Source: JAUWCL01 sp964599375 (GTDB lineage Bacteria > Krumholzibacteriota > Krumholzibacteriia > Krumholzibacteriales > Krumholzibacteriaceae). Taken from it: DNA of 64,000 nucleotides. Below are positions 8,221 through 17,451 of the stretch, piece after piece (the stretch's first letter is position 1; each line of letters opens with the position of its first letter). The DNA lies in contig CAZREW010000001.1 in NCBI GenBank assembly GCA_964599375.1, positions 62,001-126,000 on the forward strand. Reading direction: 5' to 3'. The translations under genes were made by a program, and so were the position numbers. The notes under the pieces are model-generated. The model saw nothing but the letters and a program-made list of their open reading frames with translations, had not been told where the DNA came from and made no database searches.

Positions 8221-9087
8221 ATGCAGACCAGGCTGTTCATAACGGGCGCATCCGGCAACACGGGGCGCGCCTTTCTCGACGATCTTTTCAAGTCGGAGCT
8301 CGCCGCGGGCGCCGATGTGACCTGCCTCATACTGCCGGGGGACCCCCTGGGCGACCTTTCCGCCTGGCCCGTCAGGGCAGCGGAGGGGGACGCGCGGGAT
8401 TCGGCGTCGGTCTCGCGCGCCTGGGACGGCGACAGGTCGATAATCAACATATCATCCGTATATCATTCGGGAGCGATTCTTGATGCCTGCCCTGGCGCGA
8501 GAAGAATCATCGTCATCAGCTCGACGGGGCTTTTTTCCCGCTACAGGGAGGAGGCCGTCAGGATAGAGGCAGCCGAAAAGAGGGTCATGACATCCGGGAT
8601 CCCCTGGACGGTGCTGCGGCCTACCATGATCTACGGCACTCCGTACGACAGGAACATGTCGAAACTCATAAGATACATCTCGACAAAGAGGGTGATTCCA
8701 ATGCCCGGAGGAGGCGGATCCCTTTTCCAGCCGGTGTCCGCTTTTGATCTCGCCTCGTGTGTCACCGCCTCTCTCCTCTCGCCGGCGGCAGAGGGAAAGA
8801 GCTATGAGATCTCAGGCGGAAGCGTGCATTCCCTTCGCGATATCGTGTCGATGATAGCTGATATGCTCGGCCGTAGGATCACGATGATACCGATACCGCT
8901 CAGGGCGGCCCTGGCCGCCCTGACCCTGATCCCTTCAGCGCCGGTAAAGCCTGCCCAGGTCAGGCGCCTGCTCGAAAACAAGGTCTTCGACCATTCCGCC
9001 GCTTCTGCCGATCTGGGTTTCTCGCCAGTCCCTCTCGTGGAGGGACTGAGGCGACAGATCACACTGATGGGTCTTCTTCCCCGGTGA
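8221..9087 (+). CDS. NAD(P)-binding atypical SDR (NmrA/epimerase-like)
   Basis: This 288-residue protein opens with a Rossmann dinucleotide-binding motif (ITGASGNTGRAFL, about 7-19) and resembles atypical short-chain dehydrogenases of the NmrA/NAD-dependent epimerase type. The sequence shows IIVISSTGLFSRYREEA (about 97-113) at the place of the catalytic Ser/Tyr region, PWTVLRPTMIYGTPYDRNM (about 126-144) and the substrate-side MPGGGGSLFQPVSAFDLA. The classic YxxxK is not obvious, so it may be a sensor or a reductase with another mechanism. Its stop codon abuts, tail to tail, the stop of the minus-strand M16 gene with no spacer. Confidence 0.85.
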   Translation: MQTRLFITGASGNTGRAFLDDLFKSELAAGADVTCLILPGDPLGDLSAWPVRAAEGDARDSASVSRAWDGDRSIINISSVYHSGAILDACPGARRIIVISSTGLFSRYREEAVRIEAAEKRVMTSGIPWTVLRPTMIYGTPYDRNMSKLIRYISTKRVIPMPGGGGSLFQPVSAFDLASCVTASLLSPAAEGKSYEISGGSVHSLRDIVSMIADMLGRRITMIPIPLRAALAALTLIPSAPVKPAQVRRLLENKVFDHSAASADLGFSPVPLVEGLRRQITLMGLLPR

Positions 9088-10482
9088 TCACTCTATCTTG
9101 GTGACCGGTATGATCTCTATGTCGCCGAGGCCCTCGAGCTGGTCCTTCGTCTCCCCGTAGTTCGTCATCACCATGATGAGGTTACCGTCGTAGCCGAAGT
9201 ACTCCCTGGCGACGCGCTCCACTCCGTCCGGAGAGACTTCGCCGATCCTGCTGCGGTACTTCTCCACGAAATCCCCGCCGAGGCCGTAGAACTCGAGGTC
9301 GGTCATCCACTGGGCGATGTCGCCGTTCGTCTCGATGTCGAAGGGGAAGAGTCCCGATATGTAGCGCTCACAGCCGGCGAGCTCCTCATCGCCGACCCTC
9401 TCGTCGCGCATAAGCCTCACCTGCTCGAGGGCGACGTCGATCGTCTCGCGCAGTGTCGCGTTCTTCGTATATGTGTAAATGCCGAAATAACCGCCGTAGC
9501 GGTACTGGCCGAGGACGCTCCTGGCCCCGTAGGAAAGCCCGCGGTTGACGCGGATCTCGTCCATCAGCCTCGATGTGAACCCTCCGCCGAGGACGCTGTT
9601 CGCCACGGTCAGGTCGAAATAGTCCGGCGTGTTCCTGCCGGCAGCGATGTTACCGATCCTGATCTGGCTCTGGGTGAGGTCCGGCTTGTCGATAACGATC
9701 ACCCTGCGGACCTTGGCCGGACGGGGCTCGAGAGCGACGACGCCGCCATCGGCCGGTGCCGCGCCTTTCCAGCCGCCGAGCTTCTTCTCTATCAGCTTTT
9801 TCGCCTTTTCCTTGTCGATATCACCCACGACGGCCAGCACGGAGCCCTGCGGGACGTAACGGCTCCTGTGGAAGGCGGCCACGTCGTCGCGCTTCATCTC
9901 ACTGACGCTGGCCGGATAGCCTTCGACCGGGTTTCCGTAGGGATGAGGGCCGAGCAGGAGCCTGAGAAACTCCCTGTTGGCGAGCGCGTACGGGTTATCC
10001 TTTACGCTCATCGCCTCGGCCAGCACCATCGACTTCTCGCGCTCGAACTCGCTGCCGGGGAAATCGGGGCTTGTCACGGCGCGGGCGAGATGGCCGAGAC
10101 CGAGTTCGAAGTCGCGAGAGAGAAAATCGCCATAGACTATCGCGTAATCGCGCCCGGCCCACGCCTCGAGCCTGCCGCCGACTCCTTCTATCGAGGCGGA
10201 GATCTCCTCGGCGCCCATACCGCCGGCGCCCTTGAGCAGGAGTCTCGCGGTCATGCCGGCCAGTCCCTCGCCGCCTGCCGGATCGGCGCACGAGCCCGCG
10301 GGCACGAGGAGACGCATGGTGACCAGAGGCACCTCGCTCGTCGGGACTATGAAGACCTTCAGGCCGTTCTTCAGGACGAACTCCTCGTAGGCGGGGAGCT
10401 TTACGTCCTTCGTGCCCGCCGCGGCGGACATCGAGGCGGCGACGAGGACCGCCGCGACAAGTACCGGTAATATCCTTCTCAT
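9088..10482 (-). CDS. M16-family peptidase subunit lacking the zinc motif
   Basis: This 464-residue secreted protein (signal peptide about 1-22, SMSAAAG) has the two-domain M16 layout: EFVLKNGLKVFIVPTSEVP at the start of domain 1 and SQIRIGNIAAGRNTPDYFDL / LGGGFTSRLMDEIRVNRGLS in domain 2. Where active members read HxxEH it reads GLAGMTARLLLKGAG, so the zinc site is absent. It keeps the C-terminal domain Arg/Tyr substrate-binding pair (NRGLSYGAR). It lies 12 bases downstream of an intact M16 gene and starts with TAGGAGGG at good spacing. By analogy with heterodimeric M16B proteases it is probably the non-catalytic partner that closes the peptidase chamber. Confidence 0.92.
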   Translation of the reverse strand: MRRILPVLVAAVLVAASMSAAAGTKDVKLPAYEEFVLKNGLKVFIVPTSEVPLVTMRLLVPAGSCADPAGGEGLAGMTARLLLKGAGGMGAEEISASIEGVGGRLEAWAGRDYAIVYGDFLSRDFELGLGHLARAVTSPDFPGSEFEREKSMVLAEAMSVKDNPYALANREFLRLLLGPHPYGNPVEGYPASVSEMKRDDVAAFHRSRYVPQGSVLAVVGDIDKEKAKKLIEKKLGGWKGAAPADGGVVALEPRPAKVRRVIVIDKPDLTQSQIRIGNIAAGRNTPDYFDLTVANSVLGGGFTSRLMDEIRVNRGLSYGARSVLGQYRYGGYFGIYTYTKNATLRETIDVALEQVRLMRDERVGDEELAGCERYISGLFPFDIETNGDIAQWMTDLEFYGLGGDFVEKYRSRIGEVSPDGVERVAREYFGYDGNLIMVMTNYGETKDQLEGLGDIEIIPVTKIE

Positions 10483-10494
10483 CGAATGACCCTC

Positions 10495-11832
10495 CTATGC
10501 CTCGGGCACCAGTGTCACGACAGTCCTGTTATTCCGTTGGAAGTATTTCCTGGCGGCCTCGCGGACCTCATCGGCCGTCACGGCCCTGTAGCGGTCCGGC
10601 ACGTTCATGATCTCCCGGTAGTCGCCGAAGAGTATCTCGTACCGGCCGATCTTGCTCGCCCTGCCGTTTACCGTCTGCATCGACCTGACGAAGTCGGCCT
10701 CGAGGACGTTCTTCGCGCGGGCGAGCTCCTCCTCGAGGACCCCGTTATCCGCGATGTCGGCCAGCTCGGCGTAGACGGCCTCCTCGGCCTCGAGCGTAGG
10801 ATGGCCCGGCTTCATCTTTATGTCGAATTCGAAGAGGTAGGGATCGACCCTCCAGGGGAAGGAGGCGTCCACGGACATGGCGGCTTCGGTCTCGCGCACG
10901 AGCCTGCGGTAGAGCCTCGAACTCTCCCCGCCGATCAGTATCTGCTGGAGGACATCGAGCGCGTAGATGTCGCTGCTTTTCACATCCGGAGTGTGATAGG
11001 CGATCAGCACGGCCGGCAACTCAGCCTTCCTGTGGACCTCTCCCCGGCGCTCGCCCATCTGGGGCGGCTCGACGGTGCGGACCGCTTTCGGCTGCTGCTG
11101 TGCCGGAATGTCGTCGTAGTATTCATGTATCAGCTTCATCGCCTTCTTCGAGTCGAAGTCACCGGCGATGATCAGTATCGCGTTGTTGGGGGCGTAGTAT
11201 GTCCGGAAGTACTCCACGCAGTCGTCACGGTCGATGGCCTCGAGGTCGGACATCCAGCCGAGGACCGGCCACTTGTAAGGATGGGCCTTGAAAGCGAGCG
11301 CGTCGAGGTCCTCCCACATCTGTCCCTCCACCGAGTTGTCGGTGCGCAGGCGTCGTTCCTCCATGACAACGCCCATCTCGCTTACGATGAACTTGGGGGC
11401 GAGGGCCAGCGACTTCATCCTGTCCGAGTCGAGATCGACGCAGAGCTCGAGCCCGTCGCTGGAGATGTCCTCGTAGTACGCCGTCATATCGTCAGAGGTG
11501 AACGCGTTCGAGTAGCCGCCGTTCGCCTCGAGGATCGCGTCGAACTCCTTCGGGCCGTATTTTTCGGCTCCGTTGAACATCATGTGTTCCATGAAATGCG
11601 AGATGCCCGTTATGCCGGCACGCTCGTTGCGCGCCCCCACACGGAAGAACGTCTGGTAGCTGATCACCGGCACAGAGTGGTCCTCGACGAGGATCACCTT
11701 GAGGCCGTTGCCGAGCGTCTCCACGGTGGCGTCGAGCTTCACCTCGATCTTATCGCCGGCGATCGCGGGGACCACTGCGGAAAGGACTGACAACAGGGCG
11801 GCCAGAGCGACCGCGGGAATGATTCTCCTCAT
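10495..11832 (-). CDS. M16-family zinc peptidase, catalytic subunit
   Basis: The 445-residue protein has a signal peptide (about 1-25), then domain 1 with the inverted zinc motif HFMEH (about residues 80-84) in GISHFMEHMMFNGAEKYGP and the distal zinc ligand Glu in VVMEERRLRTDN. The second domain carries VLIAYHTPDVKSSDIYALDV and LIGGESSRLYRRLVRE. M16B peptidases degrade peptides inside a closed clamshell, usually as a pair of one catalytic and one inactive chain; the inactive partner is encoded next. It is probably periplasmic. The start is preceded by AGGAGGAG at good spacing, and the gene heads a two-gene operon. Confidence 0.95.
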   Translation of the reverse strand: MRRIIPAVALAALLSVLSAVVPAIAGDKIEVKLDATVETLGNGLKVILVEDHSVPVISYQTFFRVGARNERAGITGISHFMEHMMFNGAEKYGPKEFDAILEANGGYSNAFTSDDMTAYYEDISSDGLELCVDLDSDRMKSLALAPKFIVSEMGVVMEERRLRTDNSVEGQMWEDLDALAFKAHPYKWPVLGWMSDLEAIDRDDCVEYFRTYYAPNNAILIIAGDFDSKKAMKLIHEYYDDIPAQQQPKAVRTVEPPQMGERRGEVHRKAELPAVLIAYHTPDVKSSDIYALDVLQQILIGGESSRLYRRLVRETEAAMSVDASFPWRVDPYLFEFDIKMKPGHPTLEAEEAVYAELADIADNGVLEEELARAKNVLEADFVRSMQTVNGRASKIGRYEILFGDYREIMNVPDRYRAVTADEVREAARKYFQRNNRTVVTLVPEA

Positions 11833-11917
11833 CTCTCCTCCTGTGCGTTTGAAACGGACACACCCGGATCAGCCGATACAGCCATCGGGAGAATGAATAA
11901 TAACCAAAAACGGAGCC

Positions 11918-13195
11918 TCAGGCCACATTCCGCCTGATGCGCTTCCTTGTCTTCTTACGATGATAATTGCGTACGAGTTCCATGAATATCCCGAGATCGT
12001 TTTCGAGATCGGTCTGGGTCCCGTCGAAGTAGAAGTTCCTGATAGGGATGTTCCCGTGGTCGGCGCTTACCCTCGGGTAGACCGCCTCGGAGACGATGCC
12101 GTTCATGCAGGTGAACGGGCTGATGTCGATTATGCCGTCAGCGCCCTTCTCGTACATGTAGATAGCCTTCCCTACGCTCAGGACCATCTCGCCGTGGGAC
12201 CCCTGCACCGGGAGATACTGCGCCGCAAGGTCGAGGACCTCCTGGATGTCGTGGGGCTCCTCCACCCCGACGAACTCGCCGCTCAGCGGCTTGAGCAGCT
12301 TCCTTTCGTATCCGTGTTGCACTCGCCTCTTCAGCAGCGCTCCGAGCATCCCGGTCGAGAAGGTCTTCCCGAGCCTCTTTAGGTTCCTGATATTGTCGCT
12401 GTCGGTGTAGTGGACCCATTCGGTGATGTCGGAGAGCCACGCCTGCGCCCCGAACGGCTCGAGGCGCCTTATCAGGTCCTCGTTACTGAAGGTGCTCAGG
12501 CGGCAGAAGATCTCGCCGACCACTCCGACGAGCATCACCTCGCGCTCCCAGTCGGCCGGAACGGCGCGGAAGATATCGCGGGCCTGCTCCATCGCGCCGA
12601 CGAGAGAATCGAGTTTGCTGCCGAGCGGCTCGGACCTGTCGGAGAGGGTGTCGCAGAAGATCTTCAGCGACTTCTCGTGAGCCTCGTCCGCGGCTCCAGG
12701 CACTGTCTCGTAAGGCCTGTATATGTGCAGCATCTTGCGGAAGGCGTCGCTGGCGACCAGTCCCCACCAGCCGAGCTTGAGTGCGTCGCCCGCGTTCTCG
12801 CCGAGGCTCGCGTACCCGTCGGCGCTCGTGGGTGAGACGATCAGCACCTCTCCGTGCCCCATCTCGTCCATGACCTGCCTGGCAAAGGGTGAATACTGGC
12901 CGAAACGGCAGGGGCCGCCGGCGGTCGGCATGAAAAAAGCCGTCTTAGCCGCGTCGAACCCGGGCTGCTCGATGACCCGCAGGAAGTTGCCGATCGTGAC
13001 GCGCGCCGGCAGGCACTCGTCGCCCGAGGTGCACTTTCCCGCCAGTTCGTATGTCCTCTCGTCGCCCTCCGGCGTGGGCCGGGCCTCTATCCCGAGGTAC
13101 CTGAAGGCCGCAGAGAAGGCCTCCGCTCCTCCGGAAGACATTCTCGGGACGTAGAGGGTCCTTCCCGCGAGGGGGTTTCCTTTGTGTTCCACCAT
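11918..13195 (-). CDS. HgdB-like (2-hydroxyacyl-CoA dehydratase-type) protein, split from upstream activase
   Basis: This 425-residue protein matches the C-terminal HgdB/HgdC-like part of the very large activase-dehydratase fusion proteins. It shows GKCTSGDECLPARVTIGNFL (about 52-71), TAGGPCRFGQYSPFARQVMDE (split here as TAGGPCRFGQYS then PFARQVMDE, about 90-110) and ISPFTCMNGIVSEA near residue 370; these conserved Cys residues are candidate Fe-S ligands. In many anaerobes this segment is joined to the activase as one ~1400-residue chain. Here it begins at its own ATG with AAAGGAG 8 bases upstream, while the upstream frame runs 109 bases into it. Substrate unknown; some proteins of this type may not be acyl-CoA dehydratases at all. 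Confidence 0.85.
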   Translation of the reverse strand: MVEHKGNPLAGRTLYVPRMSSGGAEAFSAAFRYLGIEARPTPEGDERTYELAGKCTSGDECLPARVTIGNFLRVIEQPGFDAAKTAFFMPTAGGPCRFGQYSPFARQVMDEMGHGEVLIVSPTSADGYASLGENAGDALKLGWWGLVASDAFRKMLHIYRPYETVPGAADEAHEKSLKIFCDTLSDRSEPLGSKLDSLVGAMEQARDIFRAVPADWEREVMLVGVVGEIFCRLSTFSNEDLIRRLEPFGAQAWLSDITEWVHYTDSDNIRNLKRLGKTFSTGMLGALLKRRVQHGYERKLLKPLSGEFVGVEEPHDIQEVLDLAAQYLPVQGSHGEMVLSVGKAIYMYEKGADGIIDISPFTCMNGIVSEAVYPRVSADHGNIPIRNFYFDGTQTDLENDLGIFMELVRNYHRKKTRKRIRRNVA

Positions 13196-16100
13196 CTGAG
13201 GACTCCTTTGCTGTCGAGATAGGCCTCGCAGCGCGTCATTATGCCGGCGTCATTGCCGTGCGCGTCGAACTGAAGGGTGAGATAGGGGCGCACCGCCGCT
13301 CTGCCCGCAAAGTGTTTCACGTAAGAGTCGGGGCCGCACTTGAAGTTCGTTATGTATATGAGGTGCAGGTTCTCCCTCTGCGCGGCGTAACGCGCCGCCT
13401 GCAGGATCTTCCTGCCGTAGTTCCAGAACATGTTGGGGCCGAGGTCGCGGATGCCGATGCCCTCGATGTCGACGAAGAATATCGGGATCACGTTCGTGCC
13501 GTAGTAGTCCCGAAGCTTCCCGGGAACGTTGAGGTTGACCTCGCGGTCGACGATGTTGTAGGGGCGGCCGACGAGGATTATCCCCTGCTCGCCAGTCTCG
13601 TCGAGCGTCCTGAGAGCCTTCGCCCCATGCTCGCGCACGGCGTCGCGGAACATCTTCTGCGCGATGTAGGCCGCCTTGACCGCTTTCCTGTGGCGCTTCC
13701 CGCTGATCCCGTACCTCGCGGCGAAGGGGCGCAGCTCCTTCTCGACATATCTCTCGCCCTCGCGGAAGTGGACGAGCGGCGCAGATATGAAGTCTTCGCG
13801 GCCGCGAAGCGACGGCATGCTCCGAACGACGAACGGCAGGGTCTGACCCCACGGGCAGACGTACGAGTTGATCTCGGGGATATCGGTCTCCGCGTCGATG
13901 ACGTTCGGTATGAGGATACTGTCGAGACCCTCCTCCTCGAGGAGCGACTCGACATGGCCGTGCGCCACCTGTATAGGGAAGCACGGCTCTGAGACGACCG
14001 CCTCGACTCCCTGATGGACGATTCTTTTGTTCGTCGCCCTCGAGGTCACTACCTCGATCCCCATCGCCCTAAGGTAGGTGCCCCAGAAGGGATAGCGGTC
14101 GAAGAAGTACATCGCGCGGGGGAACCCGATGCGGTATTTCCCCGCAGCGGCGGGCAGATCGAGCCCCGCGGCGGCGGCGGCCCCGGGGAGCCAGTCACGC
14201 TCGAGAAGCTCGTCGTAGATAGCCATCAGGTCGGGGATTACCGGTTTCTTCGGCACCTTGGCCCGCTTGCGGTACTTGTCACTGCACTTGTCGCCCCAGT
14301 AGGTCTTCTCGTTTTCGACGGTAAATTCCTGGATGTCGCAGTAGTTCGTGCATCCCTTGCAGGTGAACTCGCGGATGCTGAAATCGACCTTTTCTATCTC
14401 GTACCCCCGGAACGAGGTCTGCAGTTCGAGCGATTTGACCTTTTCCTTCGCCAGGAGTGCCGCGCCGACGGCGCCGATAACGCCGTTGTGAGGAGGTACG
14501 ATTATCTCCCGCCCGACGACCTCGCTGAAGGCTGCGGCGACCGCGTCGTTGTAGGCTGTCCCCCCCTGGAAAAAGATCACGTTGCCGATCCGGCGGCCGC
14601 GCACGACCCTGTTGAGGTAGTTCTGCACGACCGAGTACGCGAGCCCGGCGATGATGTCATCTTTTTTCGCGCCCCGCTTCATGTAGGCGGAAACGTCCTG
14701 CTCCATGTAGACGGTGCAGCGCTCTCCGAGCCTGAGCGGCCTCGCCGAAGCGAAGGCCCTCTCGGCGAACTCGCCGATGATGCTTATGTCGAGCTTCTCC
14801 GCCTGCTCTTCGAGGAACGAGCCGGTGCCGGCGGCGCAGGCCTCGTTCATCGTGAAGTCGGTCACGATCCCGTCGTCGATCCTTATGTATTTCGAATCCT
14901 GCCCGCCGATCTCGAAAATCGTGTCGACCTTCTTGTGGAGCAGTCGGTCGCCGATGAAGGTCGCTCCCGTCTTGTGGGCGGTGATCTCGTCGTTGATCGT
15001 GTCGGCTCCGATGAGCTCGCCGACCAGCTCCCTGCCCGACCCGGTCGTGCCGACGCCTCTGATGCGGACCTTGTCGCCGACCTCGTCGCGCAGCGTATGG
15101 AGCCCGTTGCCCACCACCTCTATCGGGCGGGCCTGCGTGCGCAGATAGATCTCCTTTATCACGTCGCCGTTGTCGTCGAGCAGGACGAGGTTGGTGCTAA
15201 CCGAGCCGATGTCGACGCCGAGGTAGGCGTTGACCGGGAGCGTCCTGCCCTCGAACGAGTATTCCCTGACACGGTCGCGCAGGAAGCTGACCTTGTCGCG
15301 CGTGAGCACCTTCCACGAGGGAAAAGACCTGCCCGAGGACTCCCCGCCACTCTCGAGTACGCGGAAGAACTCTACATCGTCGAAACCGCTGCCGTTCCCC
15401 GCGGCGATTATCGCCGCGCCGATTGCGCCCGCGTAGACTCCCTCCTCGGGGACGAAGAAGTCCTCCTCGCCGAGCTCGAAGACCTCGCGGACCGCGCTGG
15501 CGACCCCCCTGTTGAGGGCGACCCCGCCGATAAACGCGGTCCTCCCGCGGACATCCTTGCCCTTGGCGATATTGCTCTTGAAGTTCCTCGCCACCGCCTC
15601 GCAGAGCCCCTTGAGGACCTCCTCGGGCTTGTACCCCTTCTGCTGGGCGTGGATCATGTCGGACTTGGCGAAGACGCTACAGCGGCCTGCGATTTTTGGG
15701 GAGCGCTCCGTGCCGAGGACCAGGTCGCCTACCTCCTCGATCCCGAACCTCAGCCTGCTCGACTGCTGATCCATGAACGAGCCCGTGCCCGCGGCGCAGT
15801 CCCCGTTAGTTTCGTAGTCGACGATCCCGGTGACGTCCCCCTCGCAGGCGACGCGGATGAACTTCGAGTTCTCGCCGCCCATCTCGAAAATGTTCTCGAC
15901 ATCGGGGTAGATCCGCCCGATCCCGGTGGCGGCCGCCTTGAACTCGTTCTCGACGGAGATACCGAGGCTCTCGCCGACGAGCTTTCCGGCCGATCCCGTT
16001 ATCAGGACGCCGCGAAGCTCTCCGGGCTCAAGAAGGCGGGTAAGCCCGCGTACTTGCTCGACGACGGCGTCGAGTGGACGGCCCTGGATGCGCCTGTATC

Positions 16101-16257
16101 CCGACACCGCCACCGCCCTGCCGGGTTCCGGGGCGTAGTCGAACACGCCGGTGACCGCATCGCCCGCAGCGGCTATCTGCCGCAGCCGCTCGGCCGGCCC
16201 GAACAGAGCGCACTTCGTGCTGACCGTCCCGACGTCTATCCCTATTGTGATTCCCAT
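13087..16257 (-). CDS. Acyl-CoA dehydratase activase (tandem BcrAD/BadFG ATPase) with DUF2229
   Basis: This 1056-residue protein has two ASKHA-type activase ATPase domains (about 1-265 and 340-590), each starting with a phosphate-1 loop (TIGIDVGTVSTKCALFG; LGVDIGSVSTNLVLL) and each with the Cys that holds the bridging [4Fe-4S] cluster (DCAAGTGSFMDQQ near 156; EACAAGTGSFLEEQ near 472). A Cys-rich linker follows (FTCKGCTNYCDIQ and WGDKC, about 632-660) and then a DUF2229 region (RIGFPRAMYFFDRYPFWG, from about 709). Such activases hydrolyse ATP to push an electron into a 2-hydroxyacyl-CoA dehydratase. The final ~36 residues overlap the next gene in another frame and look non-homologous (SREGPSTSRECLPEERRP), so the true end of the conserved protein is near 13195. 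Confidence 0.9.
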   Translation of the reverse strand: MGITIGIDVGTVSTKCALFGPAERLRQIAAAGDAVTGVFDYAPEPGRAVAVSGYRRIQGRPLDAVVEQVRGLTRLLEPGELRGVLITGSAGKLVGESLGISVENEFKAAATGIGRIYPDVENIFEMGGENSKFIRVACEGDVTGIVDYETNGDCAAGTGSFMDQQSSRLRFGIEEVGDLVLGTERSPKIAGRCSVFAKSDMIHAQQKGYKPEEVLKGLCEAVARNFKSNIAKGKDVRGRTAFIGGVALNRGVASAVREVFELGEEDFFVPEEGVYAGAIGAAIIAAGNGSGFDDVEFFRVLESGGESSGRSFPSWKVLTRDKVSFLRDRVREYSFEGRTLPVNAYLGVDIGSVSTNLVLLDDNGDVIKEIYLRTQARPIEVVGNGLHTLRDEVGDKVRIRGVGTTGSGRELVGELIGADTINDEITAHKTGATFIGDRLLHKKVDTIFEIGGQDSKYIRIDDGIVTDFTMNEACAAGTGSFLEEQAEKLDISIIGEFAERAFASARPLRLGERCTVYMEQDVSAYMKRGAKKDDIIAGLAYSVVQNYLNRVVRGRRIGNVIFFQGGTAYNDAVAAAFSEVVGREIIVPPHNGVIGAVGAALLAKEKVKSLELQTSFRGYEIEKVDFSIREFTCKGCTNYCDIQEFTVENEKTYWGDKCSDKYRKRAKVPKKPVIPDLMAIYDELLERDWLPGAAAAAGLDLPAAAGKYRIGFPRAMYFFDRYPFWGTYLRAMGIEVVTSRATNKRIVHQGVEAVVSEPCFPIQVAHGHVESLLEEEGLDSILIPNVIDAETDIPEINSYVCPWGQTLPFVVRSMPSLRGREDFISAPLVHFREGERYVEKELRPFAARYGISGKRHRKAVKAAYIAQKMFRDAVREHGAKALRTLDETGEQGIILVGRPYNIVDREVNLNVPGKLRDYYGTNVIPIFFVDIEGIGIRDLGPNMFWNYGRKILQAARYAAQRENLHLIYITNFKCGPDSYVKHFAGRAAVRPYLTLQFDAHGNDAGIMTRCEAYLDSKGVLRWWNTKETPSREGPSTSRECLPEERRPSLRPSGTSG

Positions 16258-16539
16258 CTATCTTTCCTTCGACTGTTCCAAGGCCTCATGACGGACCGCG
16301 CCATTTAAAAGAAGCGGAGATGTCGTATTCTTTATAAGCATCCCTGTTATCGAACACGTAAATTGTACTTCTCCCCTTGCCCTACACAAGGCGAAAACAG
16401 CGGACGGTCGAATTTCATGGGTGAAAGGCCCTATATGGATGGCGAACGGCTGCAGAAGGCATTGCTCTTGATTCGGCCGGCCTCGATAGGTCACAATGAC
16501 CGTAACGGATGACAACCGCCCCTGCCTGAAGGTAAAACG

Positions 16540-17445
16540 ATGAAAAGAATAAGGCTTCATGAAAACGGCCCCGAGCTCTCCCGCATATCCGCCGGGATGT
16601 GGAGGCTGAGCGGCTGGGACATGAGAGGCGAGGCGCTCGCGGACTGGATCGAGGAAGCCATAGGGCTGGGTGTGACCACATTCGACCATGCCGACATCTA
16701 CGGCGGTTACACTTGTGAAGGGATTTTCGGCGAGGCGCTCGCATCGAGACCGGGCCTGCGAGACCGACTGGAGATAGTGACGAAGTGCGGAATACAGCTC
16801 GTCTCGAAGAACAACCCCGGCTGCAAGATCAAGCATTACGACACGTCCCGAGGTCATATATTGAAGTCCGTCGAGAATTCTCTCGGGCGCCTGAGGACAG
16901 ACCACATAGATCTGCTCCTCATACACCGTCCCGATCCTTTCATGGACGCTGACGCTTCGGCCGCGGCTCTTACGGCACTTCGTGAATCGGGGAAGGCCCT
17001 GCATTTCGGCGTGTCGAATTTCACACCCCTCCAGTTCGGTCTGCTGCAGTCGAGGCTTTCTTTTCCGCTGGTCACGGACCAGATCGAATGCTCCGTCCTC
17101 CATACTGAGCCCTTCGATGACGGGACGATCGATTTCTATTCCACCAGGAGGATCTCTCCGATGGCCTGGAGCCCGCTGGCGGGCGGAAAACTGTTTGCCG
17201 GGAATACGAAACAGGTCCTGCGGGTCCGCGAAGAACTGGAGGTCGTATGCTACGAACACGGGATCGGATCCATTGCGAGGCTCGCCCTCGCCTGGCTTTT
17301 AAACCACCCTGCGGGGATAGTACCAGTGACGGGAACAGGAAAGATCGACAGGATACGTTCAGCCGTCGAAGCAGCGGATATCAGGCTCTCCCGGGAGGAC
17401 TGGTTCAGGATCCTGCGTGCGTCAAAGGGGACTGACGTCCCCTGA
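16540..17445 (+). CDS. Aldo/keto reductase
   Basis: The 301-residue protein is a (beta/alpha)8 NADPH-dependent oxidoreductase of the aldo/keto reductase superfamily, closest in look to the YdhF-like subgroup. The catalytic tetrad can be placed: Asp in TTFDHADIYGGYTCE (with the Tyr in the same segment), Lys in EIVTKCGI, and His in LLLIHRPDPFMDAD. The cofactor end reads PVTGTGKIDRIRSAVEAADI. AAGG lies upstream of the ATG. It is the first of three same-strand genes (AKR, Gfo/Idh/MocA, AKR) with 6-base and overlapping junctions, suggesting a small sugar or polyol oxidation operon just before the glucan locus. Confidence 0.93.
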   Translation: MKRIRLHENGPELSRISAGMWRLSGWDMRGEALADWIEEAIGLGVTTFDHADIYGGYTCEGIFGEALASRPGLRDRLEIVTKCGIQLVSKNNPGCKIKHYDTSRGHILKSVENSLGRLRTDHIDLLLIHRPDPFMDADASAAALTALRESGKALHFGVSNFTPLQFGLLQSRLSFPLVTDQIECSVLHTEPFDDGTIDFYSTRRISPMAWSPLAGGKLFAGNTKQVLRVREELEVVCYEHGIGSIARLALAWLLNHPAGIVPVTGTGKIDRIRSAVEAADIRLSREDWFRILRASKGTDVP

Positions 17446-17451
17446 CCTGGA

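Noticed and set aside
14014..16308. 764-codon open frame on the plus strand opposite the activase gene
   Set aside because: It is the antisense shadow of a conserved ATPase gene in GC-rich DNA; its translation shows no domain and is Asp/Leu/Arg-biased as expected of a reverse frame.
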